A DNA stretch of 64,000 nucleotides from CAWIJJ01 sp963836405 (GTDB lineage Bacteria > Acidobacteriota > Terriglobia > Bryobacterales > Bryobacteraceae), in NCBI GenBank assembly GCA_963836405.1, contig CAWIJL010000001.1, positions 203,531 to 267,530 on the forward strand. Reading direction: 5' to 3'. Positions 57,349 through 64,000 of the stretch are shown here, one piece after another. Each line of letters begins with the position of its first letter. Within the stretch, counting starts at the first letter, position 1. The position numbers and the translations under genes are program-made. The notes beneath the pieces are model-generated. The model searched no databases, was not told where the DNA came from, and was given only the letters and a program-made list of their open reading frames with translations.

Positions 57349-57693
57349 TTAGCTCCCAGTCTGCGGGTGCAACACCCGCCCCATCACGCCAGCGACGCGC
57401 TCCCAATTCTGGGTCTCGGCCTGCAGCTGCTTCCGGCCGGCCTTCGTCAGGGAGTAGAACTTGGCCTTGCGGTTGTTGTGGGACACGCCCCACTCTGCCC
57501 TGATCCACTTCTTCTGAACCAAGCGGACCAGGCACAGGTAGACGGTCCCTTGGTTCACGATCAAGGCCCGTTCCCCGACCTGCTCGATGCGACGAGCGAT
57601 ACCATAGCCGTGCAGCGGCCCGAGGTGCTCCAACGTTTTGAGGACCATCAGGTCGAGGGTGCCTTGAAGAATGGACGACTCAGAATCCGACAT
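57349..57693 (-). CDS. PadR family transcriptional regulator
   Basis: 114 residues from ATG 57693 (AGAGGTGAT upstream). PadR winged helix: 'ILQGTLDLMVLKTLEHLGPL', 'HGYGIARRIEQV', 'NQGTVYLCLVRLVQKKWI', 'RKAKFYSLTKAGRKQL'. It regulates the ADOP permease gene that follows at once; in Acidobacteria this pair is common. The frame is open to 57966, but upstream codons lack homology. Confidence 0.93.
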   Translation of the reverse strand: MSDSESSILQGTLDLMVLKTLEHLGPLHGYGIARRIEQVGERALIVNQGTVYLCLVRLVQKKWIRAEWGVSHNNRKAKFYSLTKAGRKQLQAETQNWERVAGVMGRVLHPQTGS

Positions 57694-58227
57694 GCCGATC
57701 ACCTCTGGGATGTAAAGAGGAGTGTTGCACACCGTCATGTGGGACGTCAAGAGGAGAGAGGGGCTAAGTCCTGTCCGCGCGCCTTGGCGCGAGTGGGTCC
57801 GCCAACGTCGTCGCGCCAATTCCTTCTCGATTTCGGCATTTCCCCGTTCGGGCGTGAAGACGTGCGTGAAATACGCTCGCCGACAATGCGACCAGAGCCG
57901 GGGATCCGCCGACGTTGCCGGCTCACTCGTGCCCGATCGAGGAAGTGGGGAGGGTCCCGCACTCAACTACACAACCGCGGAAGCGGTTTTAAACGAGAGC
58001 GGCGCGATTGGCCGGACCGATTCCGATCGATTGGCCTGCAATTAGAAATTCCAGGCGCTGAGGGCGAGGTGGCCAAACCCACGCGTCTGGAGCGCCGTGA
58101 TCTTCGCGAATTGCTGTGCCGCCGGGATTTCTCTGTGAGCGTGACTTGCAGCTTTGGCGGAGGCGGAGCCGGAGGAAAGGGCCGCTCCACCTCCCGCCAA
58201 AGTCCGTCTGTGTTTAGCCGCCCCCGA
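57694..58227. other. 534-bp gap without a recognisable gene
   Basis: Open frames up to about 100 codons exist on both strands but show no family motif or convincing ribosome site. It separates the PadR promoter region from the truncated hydrolase and may contain decayed DNA at the edge of the mobile region. Confidence 0.4.
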
Positions 58228-59226
58228 TCAACGATGGGCGAGCATCCAGTCCAGGATCGGCTTCCATACAGCCGTCTCGGCATCGCTGGCGAGGAGCGTA
58301 TCGGCGTGTCCAAAGTCCTCCTGGCGCTTGTCGTCGGGCAGGCGTTGTATCAGAAGCGTCTTGACATCCTTGCTTTTGGTGAGGGTGGCGGAATAGAAGG
58401 CGGCTTTGCCGAATCCGCCCGCTGCGCCAACGTGGAAAATCGGAATCGCGATCTGGTCGAGATACCGGTTGACCGGCGAGGAAGTCTTGCCGCAAAACAA
58501 CGTGTCCCATTCGAGATCGGATCGTGCGGGGTAGTGGGGAGGCATGTTGCGAGTCAGATCCAGCCAGACCCGGGCATTGGTGTAACGGAGGTCGCTGGGA
58601 ACCCCGTCGCCATCGAGATAACCCGCCACGAAATGCCAGAATTGCATGCCGGTCAGCTCGTTGCTGGTTCCGTTAAACAGGGCGGCCTGATAGTTGGTCA
58701 TCCCGGGAACAACGTCCGATGGATCTTTGGGGGCGGACAGAGCCAAATCCGCCAATTGCATCAAGAACAGACCGAGGTCATTGCTGTAAGCGCCGGAATC
58801 GAGTGCAGCCTGGTCAATTGAAAGAAGATTGCAGGAATAGGCGCGGTCGGCATCCTTTTCGAATTTCGAGCCACCCTCGAGCGCAATGTAACCTTTGACA
58901 TTGTGCATGGACGCCGGCCGTTGGGTCTCTTCGCCGATGACCGAGTAGCCGACCATGCCGCCCCAACTCGCTCCGAGCAGAAGCAGGGGACCGTCCCCCT
59001 GGCCGCTGAATAGCCGCATGAAGCGGGCGATGGCCAGGGCGGTCTGCGCGTCCTGGACGTCCTGTGCGATACCCCAGTTCTTCATGAAGCTGAGATCTTG
59101 AGTTTCCGCCGGCACGAGAGCCCAACGGTAGTCCATTCCCCAGACATCGATATCATTCTTCGCCAGGAAGAGGGCCAGCGAATGATCCCGGGCCACAGCC
59201 TGGGAAATTATCGGCGTCATGAACAC
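58228..59226 (-). CDS. Alpha/beta hydrolase, 5' truncated at a mobile-element border
   Basis: 332 residues remain from GTG 59226. The nucleophile elbow LLGASWGGMVGYS and a late His (EDFGHADTLL) with an Asp region are present. The protein begins at the strand just after the family's oxyanion segment ('..VFMTPIISQAVARD'), so signal, first strands and oxyanion loop are missing. Upstream in frame only 15 codons remain before the stop of the recombinase gene. The missing start and adjoining recombinase indicate that insertion or deletion removed the 5' end. Probably inactive or not expressed. Confidence 0.72.
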   Translation of the reverse strand: MFMTPIISQAVARDHSLALFLAKNDIDVWGMDYRWALVPAETQDLSFMKNWGIAQDVQDAQTALAIARFMRLFSGQGDGPLLLLGASWGGMVGYSVIGEETQRPASMHNVKGYIALEGGSKFEKDADRAYSCNLLSIDQAALDSGAYSNDLGLFLMQLADLALSAPKDPSDVVPGMTNYQAALFNGTSNELTGMQFWHFVAGYLDGDGVPSDLRYTNARVWLDLTRNMPPHYPARSDLEWDTLFCGKTSSPVNRYLDQIAIPIFHVGAAGGFGKAAFYSATLTKSKDVKTLLIQRLPDDKRQEDFGHADTLLASDAETAVWKPILDWMLAHR

Positions 59227-59271
59227 GGTTTGTGTGCTTTCGGTGGGCCTGCGTAACGAAGGCGAGCCGAC

Positions 59272-59928
59272 CTATTTCTCGGAGGAATCGCCCAGGATTC
59301 GGCGTACGGAAGTGCGCCCGACGTGGAGCCGGCGGGCGATCTCGGCTTTGGCAACGCCAGCACGATGCAGTTTCCGGATCTCCGCAGCGTGGATCACCGC
59401 CGTTGCCGGCCGGCCCAGACGCTTGCCGTTCTGCCGGGCGTGGGCCAAGCCGGCGCGAGTTCGCTCACCGAGGATCTCCCGTTCGAATGCGGCGAATACG
59501 GCCAGCAACCCGGCCATCGCTCGACCCGCAGGCGTAGTCAGGTCCAGCGCCTCGGTCAGAGACACAAAGCCCACTCCGAGATGCTCCAGCTCCTGGAGTG
59601 TCGCCAGCAGATCCGTTACCGACCGACCCCAGCGGTCCAGCCGCCACACCAGCACGACATCGATCTCTCGGCGGCGTGCGGCCTCCAGCAGTTTCTCACG
59701 AGCTTCTCGCTTGGCCGCACCGGAGCCAACCTCACGGACGTTCCCGGCAATGGTCCAGCCCCGCCGGGCAGCATACTCCCGCATGGCGCGACTCTGCATC
59801 GCCAGCGTCTGCTGATCGTTCGTGGAAACACGAGCGTACAGGCCCGCCCGCAACATTTTTGGCCGCTTCCGTGCCTGGCCAAAAACGTTATGCGATTTTG
59901 CCTTTGGAAAGGTCCGTTTGGCGGGCAT
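59272..59928 (-). CDS. Serine recombinase (resolvase/invertase family)
   Basis: 218 residues, or 194 from the internal ATG 59856 at LRAGLYARVSTND. Catalytic Ser in YARVSTNDQQ, 'VVLVWRLDRWGRSVTDLLAT' (active-site Arg region), 'FEREILGERTRAGLAHAR' (E-helix) and a C-terminal Hin-like HTH ('AGVAKAEIARRLHVGRTSVR'). A small-type serine recombinase as found in Tn3-like transposons. No transposase of that type is visible. It lies between the truncated hydrolase and the IS66 remnant. Confidence 0.92.
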   Translation of the reverse strand: MPAKRTFPKAKSHNVFGQARKRPKMLRAGLYARVSTNDQQTLAMQSRAMREYAARRGWTIAGNVREVGSGAAKREAREKLLEAARRREIDVVLVWRLDRWGRSVTDLLATLQELEHLGVGFVSLTEALDLTTPAGRAMAGLLAVFAAFEREILGERTRAGLAHARQNGKRLGRPATAVIHAAEIRKLHRAGVAKAEIARRLHVGRTSVRRILGDSSEK

Positions 59929-59989
59929 TTCAGAATGTCACTCAACCATGGCCGCAGATGATCCTTTTCGGCCAGGAAGATTCATCATA

Positions 59990-60565
59990 TTACGCAGCCG
60001 CGGGACTGGCCAGTCGGGCCAGGGTTTCGCGGTAGTTCCAGGGCATCCACTCCGATGGGCTTCGCTTCAGCTCTTCGGCGTGCCGCTGCAACTCGGTCAG
60101 ATAGTCGAACGGATTGGCCCCGTTCAGTTCGCAGGTATGGATCAGACTCATGAACAGGTCGCCTACTCTGGCGCCATTCAGCGTCTTGTAGAATAGTGAG
60201 TTTTTCCGATGAAGGATGGCCTTCTTCAGAATTCTTTCGACCAGGTTGTTATCGATCGGGGCCCCTGGTTCCCGCAGGAAAAGAGTCAGCGGCAGCCAGT
60301 GGCGAAGCATGTACCGGATGGCCTTCCCCAACCCGGAGTTCGGCTCCGTCTTCCGTTCTGACAGTTGCGCTTCCATCCAGTCATGCAGGGTTTCCATCAG
60401 CGGGCCACTATGCTCCTGATGGAAACGCAGGCGCTCCTCCGGCGATAGCTTCCGCTCCCGCGCCAGCGCGTCATGGTGCCAGATGCCGCCCAGCGTCTCC
60501 AGCACGTACCGGCATTCCTCCGGAAAGTTCTCCGCTACTTCCACAAACTGCCGTCTTCCGTGCGA
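59990..60565 (-). pseudogene. IS66-family transposase (TnpC), C-terminal fragment
   Basis: About 190 codons: 'SHGRRQFVEVAENFPEECRY' (cut in the first residues), 'RYMLRHWLPLTLFLREPGAP', 'IDNNLVERILKKAILHRKNS' (containing the DDE-domain Glu), 'GDLFMSLIHTCELNGANPFD' and the IS66 C-terminal 'YLTELQRHAEEL'. Homology stops at about 60565, exactly where the RIT end sequence begins. The N-terminal part would lie beyond the window's right edge. Reading continues from 60544 into 60565 without a start codon. Confidence 0.88.
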
Positions 60566-60589
60566 CTTATCTGGTGCTCCGGATAAGAT

Positions 60590-60626
60590 GCATTATCTGG
60601 ACTCTGGAATTATCCGGAGTGAATGC
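60590..60626 (+). repeat. Left inverted repeat of the RIT element
   Basis: 37 nt starting GCATTATCTG and containing GGAATTATCCGGAG. It matches the reverse complement of 63963-63999 at 33 of 37 positions. The core GGAATTATCC..  is itself partly palindromic, as expected for a tyrosine-recombinase site. Confidence 0.88.
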
Positions 60627-60683
60627 CTGAGAGGTGCGTAGAACGCGCTGAATGGCTTGTGGGCGTCGTGATAAATCTCTCCA

Positions 60684-61925
60684 GTGACAGACGTCCAATA
60701 TTGCATGAAGGATCCAGTGAGAGTGATTGACTGCCGCGAACGCGCGGTCGTTGAGCTGTGGCGCAAGGGTCATCTTTCACTGGGAACGATCGTCATCTAC
60801 CTCCAGTGGGTTCGTCGGTTCCGTACATATTGCGACAAGCGGAAACTACCCGAAACCGAACAGCTGACTGCGGTTGGGGCGCGCCGATTCGCTAAGGCGT
60901 ATGCCGGACCTCGCCTAAAAGGGCGACAAAGTTCCAAGGAAAGCCGCAACCTCGCCAGCAATGCGCTCCATGCGTGGGCTTGCGCGTCGGCGGCGCTGGG
61001 TACGCCGTTGCCGCCGTGGCGCGATAACCATCCGCCGATACTCCCACCGTTACTGGAGGAGTACCGCCATTATCGGCGAGCCCACAATGGGGTCTCGGAA
61101 CGGACGCTGGTGCGCGATGTCGAGACCGCGCGTGCCTTCCTCGAGCAACTGCGCAGTGGAAGGACCCCCATTGCGAGAGCGAGATTGACAGATGTGGATG
61201 CTTTTGTGCGGAAGCTTGCCACCCGTCTTTCGAGACGAACCGTCGCGGATACCTGCAGTTCGCTCCGAGGGTTTCTCCGATTTCTGCGCATAACTGGAAG
61301 ATTGACGGCCGACCTGGCCAACGAGGTGGTTGCACCGCGATATCGGATAGATGAACGGCCCCCACGCTGTTTGCCGTGGAGCGACGTGCAGAAGATCCTG
61401 CGTGCGATCTCTCGAACGGAAGCGCCGGGCAAGCGTGACTATGCGATCGTGTTGCTGTTGGCAACGTATGGTCTGGGCGCAGCCGAAGTCCTTGGAATTC
61501 GATTGGAAGATGTGAACTGGCAAGGCGGAGTGCTGAGGGTCTGTCGGCCGAAGACCAATGTGTCGATCGAGCTTCCTCTGTTGCCGGCAGTTGCACAGGC
61601 AATGACTGCGTACCTGCGATGGGAGCGGCCGCCTGCCAGATCCGTTCAGCATATTTTTGTCCGGGAAAACATGCCCTACCAGCCGCTAACCAGCGGCGCC
61701 ATTCGCCACCGTATCCGGCACTATGCGCATCTGGCTGGCATCTCAACCAAAGTGATCGGGGCCCATGCTTTTCGTCACAGTCACGCCCGCAGGCAGATTG
61801 ATTCCGGAGCCAATGTCAAGATTGTGAGCGACATTCTCGGTCACCGCAGTTCGTCCTCCACCTCTGTCTATGTGCGAGTAGCGTTGGAGCGTCTCCGAGC
61901 GGTGGCTCTCCCGGTGCCGCGATGA
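60684..61925 (+). CDS. RIT tyrosine recombinase, first of three
   Basis: 413 residues from GTG 60684 (ATG 60705 is an alternative). The N-terminal half (1-190) holds two SAM-like core-binding helices regions, and the catalytic domain runs from 215. Catalytic residues seen: Lys in CRPKTNVS, HAFRH (His, Arg II), Arg/His in LGHRSSSSTS, and nucleophile Tyr in SVYVRV. At Arg I, where relatives have YGLRxxE, this protein reads YGLGAAEVLGIR, so the first catalytic Arg is Gly. It may need a partner subunit for chemistry. The stop overlaps the next start (ATGA). Confidence 0.92.
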   Translation: MTDVQYCMKDPVRVIDCRERAVVELWRKGHLSLGTIVIYLQWVRRFRTYCDKRKLPETEQLTAVGARRFAKAYAGPRLKGRQSSKESRNLASNALHAWACASAALGTPLPPWRDNHPPILPPLLEEYRHYRRAHNGVSERTLVRDVETARAFLEQLRSGRTPIARARLTDVDAFVRKLATRLSRRTVADTCSSLRGFLRFLRITGRLTADLANEVVAPRYRIDERPPRCLPWSDVQKILRAISRTEAPGKRDYAIVLLLATYGLGAAEVLGIRLEDVNWQGGVLRVCRPKTNVSIELPLLPAVAQAMTAYLRWERPPARSVQHIFVRENMPYQPLTSGAIRHRIRHYAHLAGISTKVIGAHAFRHSHARRQIDSGANVKIVSDILGHRSSSSTSVYVRVALERLRAVALPVPR

Positions 61926-62893
61926 CCAACATCTTCCAGGGTCCAACTGCTGGCGAGTTGCACGCGTTCCTGCAATTTAAGCGGAGCCTCGGTTATGGCT
62001 ACCTGCGCGCGGAGTTTACGTTGCGCGAGTTCGATCGTTTTCTGATTCAGTATGCGGCTGAAAATCGCCGCTGGAAACTTGATCGCGCCGCGATTGCCTG
62101 GCTGTCGAGCAAGCCGGGCCGAAAGCCCATCAGCGTGTCCGCCGATGCCGCGGTGCTGCGCCAGTTCTACCGATACCTGCGCCGATCATCCGAGCCAGGG
62201 ACTGTAGCTGAACCAATCTGGCCGCACCTGCCTACCGAGTCCTCCTTTCTTCCGTATTCCCTTTCGGAAAAGGACGTTGTCCACCTCCTGGCGCTCTGCG
62301 CTAACCTCAAGCGCCCGCCCTTCCGGGCCGCACTGTACAGGGCGTTGATTCTGGTCCTGTACTGTACCGGAATTCGTTTTGGAGAAGCGCTGCGCCTGCG
62401 AATGCGAGATGTGGATACTGGATCCGCCGTTCTTTTTGTAGACACCTTCAAGGGACGATCCCGATGGGTTCCGTTTCATCGTTCGCTATCACGAGAACTC
62501 GATCGATACCTCACCGCTCGCATGGAGTACGCGCCATCGGACCTGGGCGCTCGCTTTTTCGTTGGTGCCAACCATAGCCGACTACCGGTCGGAACGGCAA
62601 GTGATACGTTCCGAGGTCTGTTCAAACTGGCCGGGTTGAAGCCCGAAAGGGGTCGGATCGGGCCGCGACCCTATGACCTGCGCCATGCCTTCGCCGGTCA
62701 CCGTCTGAGCCGATGGTATGGGGAAGGTGTCGACCTCAATGCCCGCCTACCCTGGCTATCGGCGTATATGGGACATGTCGACATCATCGGCACTGAGAGT
62801 TACCTGCACACCACGCCGGAGCTCCTGGACCTGGCCGGCAGCCGGCTGCGACGCCGATACAAGCACACAACATCGGAGGACGACAGTGTATGA
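61922..62893 (+). CDS. RIT tyrosine recombinase, second of three
   Basis: 323 residues. Catalytic domain with Arg I in CTGIRFGEALRLR, Lys in TFKGRSRW, 'RPYDLRHAFAGHRL' (the usual His before LR is Tyr; Arg II present), MGHVDIIGTES with His and Tyr nucleophile in ESYLH. Opening region is SAM-like ('FLQFKRSLGYGYLRAEFTLR'). ATG overlaps the previous TGA, and its own TGA overlaps the next ATG, so the three proteins are made in linked amounts. Confidence 0.92.
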   Translation: MTNIFQGPTAGELHAFLQFKRSLGYGYLRAEFTLREFDRFLIQYAAENRRWKLDRAAIAWLSSKPGRKPISVSADAAVLRQFYRYLRRSSEPGTVAEPIWPHLPTESSFLPYSLSEKDVVHLLALCANLKRPPFRAALYRALILVLYCTGIRFGEALRLRMRDVDTGSAVLFVDTFKGRSRWVPFHRSLSRELDRYLTARMEYAPSDLGARFFVGANHSRLPVGTASDTFRGLFKLAGLKPERGRIGPRPYDLRHAFAGHRLSRWYGEGVDLNARLPWLSAYMGHVDIIGTESYLHTTPELLDLAGSRLRRRYKHTTSEDDSV

Positions 62894-63900
62894 GCCGCTC
62901 CAAGTCTGAGTCGCTGCTGGGCCTGACCGAGAGTTTCTTCCATAATTATCTGAAACAGACGCGCGGAGCAAGCGGGCATACCGTGCGAGCCTACCGCGAT
63001 GCGCTGAAGCTCTTCTACTTGTTCCTGGCAGATCGGAAGCGCAAGCCCGTGGCTGACCTCGCCTTGGACGATATCCAATCCGATGCCCTGCTCGCATTCT
63101 TAGATCATGTCGAATCGCATAGAGGGAACACTGCGGTTACCCGAAATTGCCGTCTTGCCGCGGTTCGCAGTTTTGTGCAGCACCTCCTGCGGCACGATGT
63201 AACGCGGGCCGGCCAGTACGGTCGCATTCTAGCGATTCGCAACAAAAAAGCACTACGACGGGCCGCCACTTATCTGGAACCTGAAGAGGCCCGTGCGGTG
63301 ATCGCCGCCATTGATCGTCGGAGTCGTAATGGGGAACGCGATCACGCCCTGTTGTTGTTTCTCTATAACACGGGAGCGCGCGTCAGCGAAGCTTTGGCGA
63401 TACGCGCCCGTGATCTTCAGTTGGAAAGGCCACGGCAAGTGCGGCTGCTGGGCAAAGGCCGAAAGGAACGAATCTGCCCCCTTTGGCCCGAAACCGCATC
63501 AGCCCTACATCGGATCATTCCCGTAAAAGGCGGGGAGGATTTTCTTTTCAGGAATACCCGTGGAGCGCCGCTAACGCGGGATGGTGTCGCTTATCTGCTG
63601 CGCAAGTACGTCCGATCCGCGGCACAACACGCTCCCGCGCTACGAAAGCGGAGAGTCACTCCACACGTCATGCGACACAGTTGTGCCGTTGCCCTTCTGC
63701 AGGCGGGAATCGATGTTTCAGTGATTCGAGATTATCTCGGTCATGCATCGGTGGCCACCACAAGCCGATACATTACGACCAATCTTCAGATGAAGCGCGA
63801 CGTCCTGGAGGCCTTTTGGAAGCGAGCCGGGCTTGACCCTGCGGCCCCGCGAAAGTGGCGGCCATCGCCAAAGCTGCTCGCATTCCTCGAAAGTTTGTGA
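62890..63900 (+). CDS. RIT tyrosine recombinase, third of three
   Basis: 336 residues, the most XerC/D-like of the three. N-terminal core-binding domain 'GASGHTVRAYRDALKLFYLF'. Full catalytic set: Arg I in NTGARVSEALAIR, Lys in LGKGRKER, HVMRH (His and Arg II), LGHASVATTSRY with His and nucleophile Tyr. It ends at TGA 63898-63900, 62 nt before the right inverted repeat. Confidence 0.93.
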   Translation: MSRSKSESLLGLTESFFHNYLKQTRGASGHTVRAYRDALKLFYLFLADRKRKPVADLALDDIQSDALLAFLDHVESHRGNTAVTRNCRLAAVRSFVQHLLRHDVTRAGQYGRILAIRNKKALRRAATYLEPEEARAVIAAIDRRSRNGERDHALLLFLYNTGARVSEALAIRARDLQLERPRQVRLLGKGRKERICPLWPETASALHRIIPVKGGEDFLFRNTRGAPLTRDGVAYLLRKYVRSAAQHAPALRKRRVTPHVMRHSCAVALLQAGIDVSVIRDYLGHASVATTSRYITTNLQMKRDVLEAFWKRAGLDPAAPRKWRPSPKLLAFLESL

Positions 63901-63962
63901 CGCCTTATCTGGAGTGAGAATTCCGCTCGCCCCATTCCCACTTCGGCTGGTGTGCCTGTCTC

Positions 63963-63999
63963 GCAATCGCTCCGGATAATTCCGGAGTTCAGATAATGC
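63963..63999 (-). repeat. Right inverted repeat of the RIT element
   Basis: 37 nt ending CAGATAATGC, with CCGGATAATTCC in the middle, complementary to the left repeat at 33 of 37 positions. A related inner motif TTATCTGGAGTGAGAATTCC occurs at 63906-63925, so each end carries two copies of the site. Confidence 0.88.
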
Positions 64000-64000
64000 G

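Larger units (their letters stand above)
60566..64000. mobile_element. RIT (recombinase-in-trio) element inserted in an IS66 transposase gene
   Basis: Three tandem tyrosine recombinase genes with ATGA overlaps, bounded by matching inverted repeats (60590-60626 and 63963-63999), and no other cargo. The left border lies next to an interrupted IS66 gene. An outer CTTATC...GATAAG motif (60566-60587) belongs to the left end. Its partner would lie beyond 64000, so the right end may be incomplete in this window. Confidence 0.88.

Noticed and set aside
57722..58045. A 107-codon frame in the gap after the PadR gene
   Set aside because: No ribosome site, no domain, and composition typical of chance frames.

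Overview
The window looks like chromosome from an acidobacterium of the Solibacter/Bryobacter type. The main pointers are a kumamolisin-like protease ending in the 'Solibacter uncharacterised C-terminal' kind of domain, two FtsX/MacB permeases of the ADOP type common in Acidobacteria, a 1187-residue TonB-dependent receptor with an N-terminal carboxypeptidase-regulatory-like domain, a zinc-ribbon Ser/Thr kinase, kinase/propeller proteins and high GC. No rRNA, tRNA or CRISPR array was seen. At least seven otherwise well-conserved genes carry one-base frame disruptions (ADOP permease 1, sortilin-like propeller, topoisomerase-RecQ, Ser/Thr kinase, pyruvate carboxylase, ADOP permease 2, RNase T2). 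Several lie in or beside short homopolymers, so consensus error in a draft or metagenome assembly is at least as likely as real gene decay.

Layout. 0-13.9 kb: a gene cut by the window edge, a D-threonine aldolase/D-serine dehydratase-like enzyme, a secreted S53 protease, a membrane acyltransferase-like protein and a small beta-barrel. Then comes a leftward, stop/start-overlapping set (ADOP permease, CBM9-like protein, Rieske oxygenase), followed by a large sortilin/BNR propeller protein. 13.9-18 kb: a gene encoding topoisomerase III and RecQ helicase in one reading unit. 18-28.6 kb: a secreted esterase/propeller protein, a TPR regulator and a Tat-exported redox cluster (DUF362 protein, 4Fe-4S aldo/keto reductase, DUF6599-like protein). 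These sit among duplicated and broken pieces of esterase and DUF6599-like genes and a broken RNase T2 gene. 28.6-33.8 kb: a C-terminal processing protease, a three-gene osmoprotectant ABC transporter with overlapping genes, a MerR regulator and a YtxH-like protein. 34-41 kb: a degenerate kinase fused to a PD40 propeller, an OmpA lipoprotein, an ExeA-like ATPase, infC, a broken Ser/Thr kinase and a ferredoxin. 41-46.8 kb: pyruvate carboxylase convergent with malate dehydrogenase (pyruvate to oxaloacetate to malate), and a MarR-GNAT protein with its own promoter palindrome. 46.9-57.7 kb: the TonB receptor, an HpnE-like amine oxidase, a sugar isomerase-like protein, DinB and DUF3500 proteins, and a PadR-ADOP permease pair.

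58.2-64 kb is a nest of mobile DNA. A 5'-truncated alpha/beta hydrolase abuts a serine recombinase. Next to it lies the 3' part of an IS66 transposase gene, interrupted by a RIT-type element: three tyrosine recombinase genes joined by ATGA overlaps and bounded by 37-bp imperfect inverted repeats (33 of 37 matching). The right repeat ends one base before the window does.

The observations most worth following are the topoisomerase III-RecQ fusion, the pseudokinase-propeller protein, the complete RIT element inside IS66 with altered catalytic residues in two recombinases, and the mosaic repeats around the exported redox cluster.
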